NCBI GenBank assembly: GCA_963719325.1
Contig: CAVRBW010000016.1
Span: 1-64,000 of the forward strand
DNA length: 64,000 nt
DNA from: DATBLE01 sp963719325
GTDB taxonomy: Bacteria > Actinomycetota > Thermoleophilia > Gaiellales > Gaiellaceae
Direction of reading: 5' to 3'
The stretch's first letter is position 1, and every line of letters starts with the position of its first letter. Shown in pieces: positions 59,734 through 64,000 of this stretch. Made by a program: the position numbers and the translations under genes. Below the pieces are notes generated by a model, which searched no databases, had not been told where the DNA came from, and saw nothing but the letters and a program-made list of their open reading frames with translations.

Positions 59734-60986
59734 TACTTGAGGAAGCCTTCGTAGGAGCGCATCATCATCTGCGACTCCATCTGCCGCATCGTGTCGAGCG
59801 CAACACCGACGATGATGAGCAGAGACGTGCCTCCGAGGAACGTGCTGGTCGCCTGCGAGAAGTTGAAGAACTGGATCAGGAAGGTCGGCAGCACGGCGAT
59901 GACTGCCAGATACAGGGAGCCGGGCAAGGTCAGACGGGAGAGCACCCGGTCGAGGTACTGCGCAGTCGGCGGTCCTGGACGGATGCCCGGGATGTAGCCG
60001 CCGTACTTGCGCAGATTGTCGGCCTGATCGACGGGATTGAACTGGACTGCCGTGTAGAAGTACGTGAAGACGATGATCAGCAGACCCTCGATCATCAGGT
60101 AGGTCCAATCGGTTTGCGTGAAGTTCCGGTTGATCCAGGGCTGTGTCTGGGGGAAGAATTGGCCGATCGTCGGCGGGAAGGCCATCACGGCGGCCGCGAA
60201 GATGATCGGGATCACACCGGCCATGTTCACGCGCATCGGCAGGTACGTGGAGCCGCCGGTCGTCATCCGCCGGCCGACCTGGCGCTTCGCATACTGGATG
60301 GGGATCCGGCGCTGCCCTTCCTGGATGAACACGACCGCGACGATCACGCAGATGGCGAGCAGCGGGAAGAAGAGCTTGGTCGTCGGCCCCCCGTCGATCC
60401 AGGCGCGGATCGCGAGCGGCGCGCGATCGATGATCGAGGCGAAGATGAGCAACGAGATTCCGTTGCCGACGCCACGCTTCGTGATCTGCTCGCCCATCCA
60501 CATCAGCAGCGTCGTCCCGGCGGTCAACGTGATCACGATCAGGACGAGCCGCCCGGTGTTGTGCGTGAGGATGCCTTCCCGGCGGAAGAGGTAGGAGTAC
60601 CCGATCGCCTGCGCGGCCGCGAGGCCGATCGTCAGATAGCGCGTGTACTGGTTGATCTTCGCGTATCCGGCCTCGCCTTCCTTCTGCAGCTGGGCGAGCG
60701 TCGGCACGACGACCGTCATCAGCTGCAGGATGATCGAGGCCGTGATGTACGGCATGATCCCGAGCGCGAACAGCGAGAAGCGGGAGAGGGCGTTGCCCGA
60801 GAACAGGTTGAGCAGGCCCAGGACAGTGCCGCCCTGGTTGTTGAAGTAACCGGTGATCTTGTCCGACTGGACCCCGGGTGCGGGGATGAAGCTCCCGAGC
60901 CGGTAGAGCGCAAGAATCGCTGCCGTGAAGAGGAGTCGGCGCCGGAGCTCGGGCACCCGCCATGCGTTGGCGAGCCAGGAGAGCAC
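59733..60986 (-). CDS. secY: Protein translocase subunit SecY
   Basis: 417 residues with ten hydrophobic helices. SecY landmarks: YRLGSFIPAPGVQSDKI, LFSLFALGIMPYITASIILQ, GVGNGISLLIFASIIDR, and the GTSLLIIVGVALDTMRQMES end. It forms the SecYEG pore. The N-terminus is complete. Confidence 0.97.
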   Translation of the reverse strand: MLSWLANAWRVPELRRRLLFTAAILALYRLGSFIPAPGVQSDKITGYFNNQGGTVLGLLNLFSGNALSRFSLFALGIMPYITASIILQLMTVVVPTLAQLQKEGEAGYAKINQYTRYLTIGLAAAQAIGYSYLFRREGILTHNTGRLVLIVITLTAGTTLLMWMGEQITKRGVGNGISLLIFASIIDRAPLAIRAWIDGGPTTKLFFPLLAICVIVAVVFIQEGQRRIPIQYAKRQVGRRMTTGGSTYLPMRVNMAGVIPIIFAAAVMAFPPTIGQFFPQTQPWINRNFTQTDWTYLMIEGLLIIVFTYFYTAVQFNPVDQADNLRKYGGYIPGIRPGPPTAQYLDRVLSRLTLPGSLYLAVIAVLPTFLIQFFNFSQATSTFLGGTSLLIIVGVALDTMRQMESQMMMRSYEGFLK

Positions 60987-61024
60987 CTCGCTCTATGCTC
61001 CGCGCAGAGCGCTAGCTGGCACAG

Positions 61025-61648
61025 TCACTCCGCAGTCTCCTCGGTCTCCTCCGCGGTCTCCTCGGACGGCGCTTCGGGAGCGGCCGGTTTGGTTTCACCA
61101 GCGCCTGGCTCAGGCACGGAGGCGCGCGCACCCTTACGGTGCTTCCTGCGTTTCGGCTCGTGCGGCGGCTTCAGCCAGGTGACCGTGCCGCCCGCGCCCT
61201 CGATCTTCTCGACCGCGCTCTTCGAGAACGCGTGCGCTGAGACCGAAAGCTTGGCGGCGAGCTCGCCGTGGCCCAGGATCTTGACGTCTCGCCTGAGGTT
61301 CCGGATCAAGCCGGTCTCCTTCAACAGCTCCGGGGTGATCTCCGTTCCGGCGTCGAACCGGGCGGCAAGGTCACGCACGTTGACGGAGTAGGTCGAGGTT
61401 CGGAAAGGCCCGATCGGCATCGCGTCCTTCGACGTCGCGCCGCGCTGCTTGCCCATCCGCATGTAAGACGGCATCTGGCCGCCCTCGAACCCGGCGCGCA
61501 TCTTGTGCGAGCCGGCGCGCGACTTCTGGCCCTTGATCCCGCGACCCGAGTACCGCCCCTTGCCCGAGCCGAGGCCGCGGCCAACTCGCTTGCGCGCCTG
61601 CCGCGCCTGGGCGGGTTTGAGGTTCGAGAGGTTGAGATCTCCGGTCAT
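61025..61648 (-). CDS. rplO: 50S ribosomal protein L15 with acidic tail
   Basis: 207 residues from ATG 61648, longer than the usual ~145. The L15 core is RVGRGLGSGKGRYSGRGIKG, SRAGSHKMRAGFEGGQMPSY and KILGHGELAAKLSVSAHAFS. A stretch of basic residues (EPKRRKHRKGARA) leads to a ~25-residue Glu/Ala/Pro tail not seen in E. coli. rpmD overlaps the start by one base. Confidence 0.96.
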   Translation of the reverse strand: MTGDLNLSNLKPAQARQARKRVGRGLGSGKGRYSGRGIKGQKSRAGSHKMRAGFEGGQMPSYMRMGKQRGATSKDAMPIGPFRTSTYSVNVRDLAARFDAGTEITPELLKETGLIRNLRRDVKILGHGELAAKLSVSAHAFSKSAVEKIEGAGGTVTWLKPPHEPKRRKHRKGARASVPEPGAGETKPAAPEAPSEETAEETEETAE

Positions 61649-61827
61649 CAGCGCTTCTCCACCCGCACGAGGTGGCCGACCTTTCTGAGCATACCGGCGA
61701 GCACCGGGCTCTCTTCGTGCTCGGCAGACCGGCCGATCTTGCCGAGCCCGAGCGCGCGCAGCGTACCTCGATGCCGCTGGGTCTGGCCGATCTGGCTGCG
61801 GACCTGCGTGACCTTGACCTTCGTCAC
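61648..61827 (-). CDS. rpmD: 50S ribosomal protein L30
   Basis: 59 residues from GTG 61827: VKVTQVRSQIGQTQRHRGTL, then LRALGLGKIGRSAEHEESPV, ending VGHLVRVEKR. L30-type KVTLVRS and LGL-GK signatures are present. The stop overlaps the rplO ATG, and GTGA overlaps the rpsE stop. Confidence 0.95.
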   Translation of the reverse strand: MTKVKVTQVRSQIGQTQRHRGTLRALGLGKIGRSAEHEESPVLAGMLRKVGHLVRVEKR

Positions 61828-62393
61828 TCGGCCGTCCCCTCGACATCGGGCGCCGTCGCAGGCTCGGTCGACGCCTTGGCGGTTCGGGCGGAGACGGGCA
61901 GTACGCGAGCGACGTCCAGGCCGCGGATCCGGGCGACTTCCTCCGGCCGGCGCAGGCTCTTCAGGCCGTTGACGGTTGCCTTCAGCATGTTGATCGGATT
62001 CGTGGTTCCGAGGCTCTTCGCGAGAATGTCGCGAATCCCCGCCAGCTCGAGCACGGCACGGACGCCACCGCCTGCGATCACGCCGGTTCCCTCGCTTGCC
62101 GGACGAAGCAGCACGCGTGCGGCGTCCGAGCGGCCGAGGATTTCGTGCGTGATCGTCGTGCCGTGTTTCGGCACGGTGAAAAGGTTCTTCTTTGCGTCGT
62201 CGACCGCCTTCGAGATCGCGAGCGGCACCTCGCGCGCCTTGCCGTAGCCGACGCCGACGCGGTCGACTTCGTCGCCGATCACGACGAGCGCTGTGAAAGA
62301 GAACCGACGGCCGCCCTTGACCACCTTGGCGACACGGTTGATCTCGACGACGCGTTCCTTGAGCTCTCTTGATTCTGCAATGTCGATAGCCAC
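61824..62393 (-). CDS. rpsE: 30S ribosomal protein S5
   Basis: 189 residues from GTG 62393. ELKERVVEINRVAKVVKGGR, FSFTALVVIGDEVDRVGVGY and HEILGRSDAARVLLRPASEG are S5 blocks. The TAGGAG ribosome site comes from the end of repeat copy 4, which begins one base before the start codon. Confidence 0.97.
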   Translation of the reverse strand: MAIDIAESRELKERVVEINRVAKVVKGGRRFSFTALVVIGDEVDRVGVGYGKAREVPLAISKAVDDAKKNLFTVPKHGTTITHEILGRSDAARVLLRPASEGTGVIAGGGVRAVLELAGIRDILAKSLGTTNPINMLKATVNGLKSLRRPEEVARIRGLDVARVLPVSARTAKASTEPATAPDVEGTAE

Positions 62394-62394
62394 T

Positions 62395-62450
62395 GAGCTC
62401 CTAACGTAATGGGTATTCGGGGGCACAACTACTCATTGCGTCAGGAGGTC
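62395..62450. repeat. Structured repeat, copy 4 (core lost), between rplR and rpsE
   Basis: Only the outer arms remain. GAGCTCCTAACGTAATGGGTA and TACTCATTGCGTCAGGAG pair through G-T contacts, with a GGGGGCACAA centre derived from the inner flank (quoted in parts). The ~110-bp core with the GCAAGGACGCAGG block is gone. It looks like a deletion derivative of copies 1 and 2. Confidence 0.72.
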
Positions 62451-62807
62451 TCAAAAGCTCAGTCCTCCTTCGCGTGCGCCCTCCGCGAGCGCTTTCACAC
62501 GTCCGTGGTAGAGGTAGCCGCCGCGGTCGAAGACGCAGCGTTCGATGTTGGCCTTCTTGGCATTTGCCGCGAGCAGCTTGCCGACTTCCTTCGCCTGGTC
62601 GGACTTACCGCCCTTGGTCGACTTCTTCAGCTGTTGCCACCCGGCTGCGGCAAGGGTCTGCCCGCTCCGGTCGTCGATCAGCTGCGCGGCGATCCCGAGG
62701 TTCGAACGGAACACGGCAAGGCGCGGCCGCTCGGCCGTGCCGGCGATCTTCCCGCGGATCCGGCGGTGGCGCCGCTCACGGAGCACGCGTGACGTGGCGG
62801 TGGTCAT
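62451..62807 (-). CDS. rplR: 50S ribosomal protein L18
   Basis: 118 residues. RERRHRRIRGKIAGTAERPR, LAVFRSNLGIAAQLIDDRSG and CVFDRGGYLYHGRVKALAEG are L18 blocks. The stop lies right at the edge of repeat copy 4; the start overlaps rplF by four bases. Confidence 0.97.
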   Translation of the reverse strand: MTTATSRVLRERRHRRIRGKIAGTAERPRLAVFRSNLGIAAQLIDDRSGQTLAAAGWQQLKKSTKGGKSDQAKEVGKLLAANAKKANIERCVFDRGGYLYHGRVKALAEGAREGGLSF

Positions 62808-63337
62808 GCCCGCTTACCCACCTTCCGACGGACGTACTCGCCTGCATAGCGGATGCCCTTGCCCTTGTACGGCTCCGGCGGCCGCACCTTGCGGATCTCC
62901 GCAGCGACCTGGCCCACCTGCTGCTTGTCGATTCCCTTGACGACGACCTCCGTCGGCGTGGGCACCTCGTACGCGATTCCGGCCGGCGCATCCTTCACGA
63001 CCGAATGGGAAAAGCCGACGTTGAGCTCGAGCGCGGTTCCGCGCAGCGACGCGCGATAGCCGACACCCTGGATCTCCAGGCGCTTCTCGAAGCCCTTGGT
63101 CACACCCTCGACCATGTTCGCGACCAGGGTACGAGTCAGTCCGTGCAGCGCGCGATCCTCGCCGCGGTCGGTTGGACGCGTGACGGTGAGCACTCCTTCG
63201 CCTTGCTCGATCGACATCCGTTGAGGGACGTCGCGCGAAAGCTCGCCAAGCGGCCCGTTGACCATCACTCGGCCGGGCGCGATCGAGACGGACACGCCCG
63301 ACGGGAGCTCGATTGGTGTTTTGCCGATTCGACTCAT
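62804..63337 (-). CDS. rplF: 50S ribosomal protein L6
   Basis: 177 residues. SRIGKTPIELPSGVSVSIAP, TLVANMVEGVTKGFEKRLEI, then VGYRASLRGTALELNVGFSH and PEPYKGKGIRYAGEYVRRKV close the L6 fold. Four bases follow the rpsH stop. Confidence 0.97.
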   Translation of the reverse strand: MSRIGKTPIELPSGVSVSIAPGRVMVNGPLGELSRDVPQRMSIEQGEGVLTVTRPTDRGEDRALHGLTRTLVANMVEGVTKGFEKRLEIQGVGYRASLRGTALELNVGFSHSVVKDAPAGIAYEVPTPTEVVVKGIDKQQVGQVAAEIRKVRPPEPYKGKGIRYAGEYVRRKVGKRA

Positions 63338-63341
63338 GCGC

Positions 63342-63737
63342 TCACCAGATGAAGCAGATGACTTCCCCGCCGATGCCGCGCTCGGCAGCGCTCCGGCTCG
63401 TCATCACGCCGCTCGACGTGGACAGGATGGCGGTGCCCATGCCGCCGAGAACGCGCGGCATGCGGTCCTTGCGCGCATAGATGCGGCGGCCCGGCTTCGA
63501 GACCCGCTTCAGGTTCGTGATCACCCGCTCGCGGCCTCGGCCGTACTTCAGCTCGACGACCAGCGACTTGTGGGAGTCGCCGTCTTCGACGCGGTAGCCC
63601 ACGATGTAGCCCTCCTCCTGAAGCAGGCGGGCAATCTCCTCCTTCAGCCGGGAGGTGGGCATCGTCGCGGTTTCCTGGAGCGCCTTGTTGGCGTTGCGGA
63701 TGCGGGTGAGCATGTCGGCGATTGGATCGGTCAGCAC
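63342..63737 (-). CDS. rpsH: 30S ribosomal protein S8
   Basis: 131 residues. DPIADMLTRIRNANKALQET, ISRLLQEEGY-type segment, and ILSTSSGVMTSRSAAERGIG with the conserved STSSGVMT are S8. It follows rpsN by 12 bases. Confidence 0.97.
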   Translation of the reverse strand: MLTDPIADMLTRIRNANKALQETATMPTSRLKEEIARLLQEEGYIVGYRVEDGDSHKSLVVELKYGRGRERVITNLKRVSKPGRRIYARKDRMPRVLGGMGTAILSTSSGVMTSRSAAERGIGGEVICFIW

Positions 63738-63749
63738 TACTTCTTCCTC

Positions 63750-63935
63750 CTACCAGGAGCTCTTCGTCATCCCGGGGATCACGCCTTGATGGGCGAGATC
63801 CCGCAGGCAGATGCGGCAGAGCCCGAACTTCTTGAAGACCGCGCGCGGACGTCCGCACCGGTTGCAGCGCGAGTAGGCACGAACCTTGTAGCGCTGCGGC
63901 CGGGCGGCCTTGGCGATCATCGACTTCTTGGCCAT
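63750..63935 (-). CDS. rpsN: 30S ribosomal protein S14, zinc type
   Basis: 61 residues. KARAY-type N-terminus and C-N-R-C-G-R-P-R, then C-R-I-C-L-R-D-L form the CxxC-x12-CxxC zinc site. This is the type-Z form. The ribosome site AGGAG before ATG 63935 lies in the end of repeat copy 5. Confidence 0.95.
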   Translation of the reverse strand: MAKKSMIAKAARPQRYKVRAYSRCNRCGRPRAVFKKFGLCRICLRDLAHQGVIPGMTKSSW

Positions 63936-63936
63936 A

Positions 63937-64000
63937 GAGCTCCTAACGTGGTGGGTATTCGTTCCCGAGGCGCGCCGGGTGGATGCGCTGCAAGGACGCA
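63937..64000 (+). repeat. Structured repeat, copy 5, cut by the window edge
   Basis: GAGCTCCTAACGTGGTGGGTA and TTCGTTCCCGAGGCGCGCC, then GCTGCAAGGACGCA at the window edge, match the left half of copies 1 and 2 (quoted in parts). Read on the minus strand the left arm gives TAGGAGCTC and then, one base later, the rpsN ATG. Confidence 0.75.

Overview
The window reads as high-GC actinobacterial chromosome, most likely class Thermoleophilia (Gaiellales/Solirubrobacterales-like soil bacteria). The basis is the strong GC codon bias, an actinobacterial spc/alpha ribosomal operon (secY-adk-map-infA-rpmJ-rpsM-rpsK-rpsD-rpoA-rplQ), zinc-type S4, S14 and L36, a Ku protein, a GNAT with a DUF4081-like N-terminus, VanW/L,D-transpeptidase wall enzymes and F420/PPOX-type proteins. 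No rRNA, CRISPR array, phage or transposase gene is seen. The lineage is inference from gene content, not from a search.

Layout. 0-5 kb: ftsH, hpt and tilS (minus strand), a PPOX/F420 enzyme and a GNAT. 5-10 kb: deoD, a diacylglycerol-kinase-like protein, an L,D-transpeptidase, a sirtuin and a thioesterase. 10-20 kb: a VanW/G5 wall protein, enoyl-CoA hydratase, subtilase, an SDR with two divergent acyl-CoA dehydrogenases, and a second L,D-transpeptidase. 20-30 kb: an MprF-like aminoacyl-phosphatidylglycerol synthase, a mutY relic, an MFS carrier, a FadR-like TetR, an AMACR-like CoA transferase, a HAD enzyme and a PhoP/PhoR-like two-component system. 30-40 kb is the accessory part: two alkaline-phosphatase-superfamily hydrolases, 2-oxoacid dehydrogenase E1 alpha and beta, a lipoyl-PSBD-hexapeptide-acyltransferase fusion, an arylsulfotransferase-like lipoprotein, then a STAS-carboxylate/amine ligase-STAS trio. 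40-51 kb: tRNA-Pro, a Nif3 protein, a micro-protein with a terminator leader, a decayed cupin, Ku, an acyl-CoA ligase, a divergent NlpC/P60 and 3D-domain pair, a NarL regulator, ligA and a HAD phosphatase. 51-55 kb: truA (frameshifted), a cyclophilin, an SRPBCC/ArsR pair and clpP. 54.9-64 kb: rplQ back to rpsN of the ribosomal operon, all on the minus strand.

Two things stand out. First, 33063-36609 encodes E1 alpha, E1 beta and an E2-like protein. That protein has a lipoyl domain (lysine present) and a peripheral-subunit-binding domain, but where the usual CoA-acyltransferase domain should be it carries a left-handed beta-helix acyltransferase. This suggests an acyl group made by oxidative decarboxylation and passed from lipoate straight to a glycan or similar acceptor, beside sulfatase/phosphodiesterase and sulfotransferase-like proteins. 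Second, a ~160-bp structured repeat occurs at five places (6009, 24966, 55391, 62395, 63937). Its outer inverted repeat ends in a Shine-Dalgarno sequence, and nearly every copy stops within a few bases of a start codon, including those of rplQ, rpsE and rpsN. Inner and outer stems change in compensating ways between copies while two internal blocks stay fixed.

Regulatory links visible in sequence: near-identical TTGACYG-GT-CAGTCAA operators lie in the acyl-CoA dehydrogenase divergent promoter and over the start of the FadR-like TetR gene; a double palindrome precedes the SRPBCC/ArsR pair; and a promoter, leader and terminator precede a 56-residue protein. Single-base frameshifts in truA and the arylsulfotransferase gene look like assembly indels or recent mutations. 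mutY, an Ig-like-repeat exported protein and a cupin survive only as fragments.
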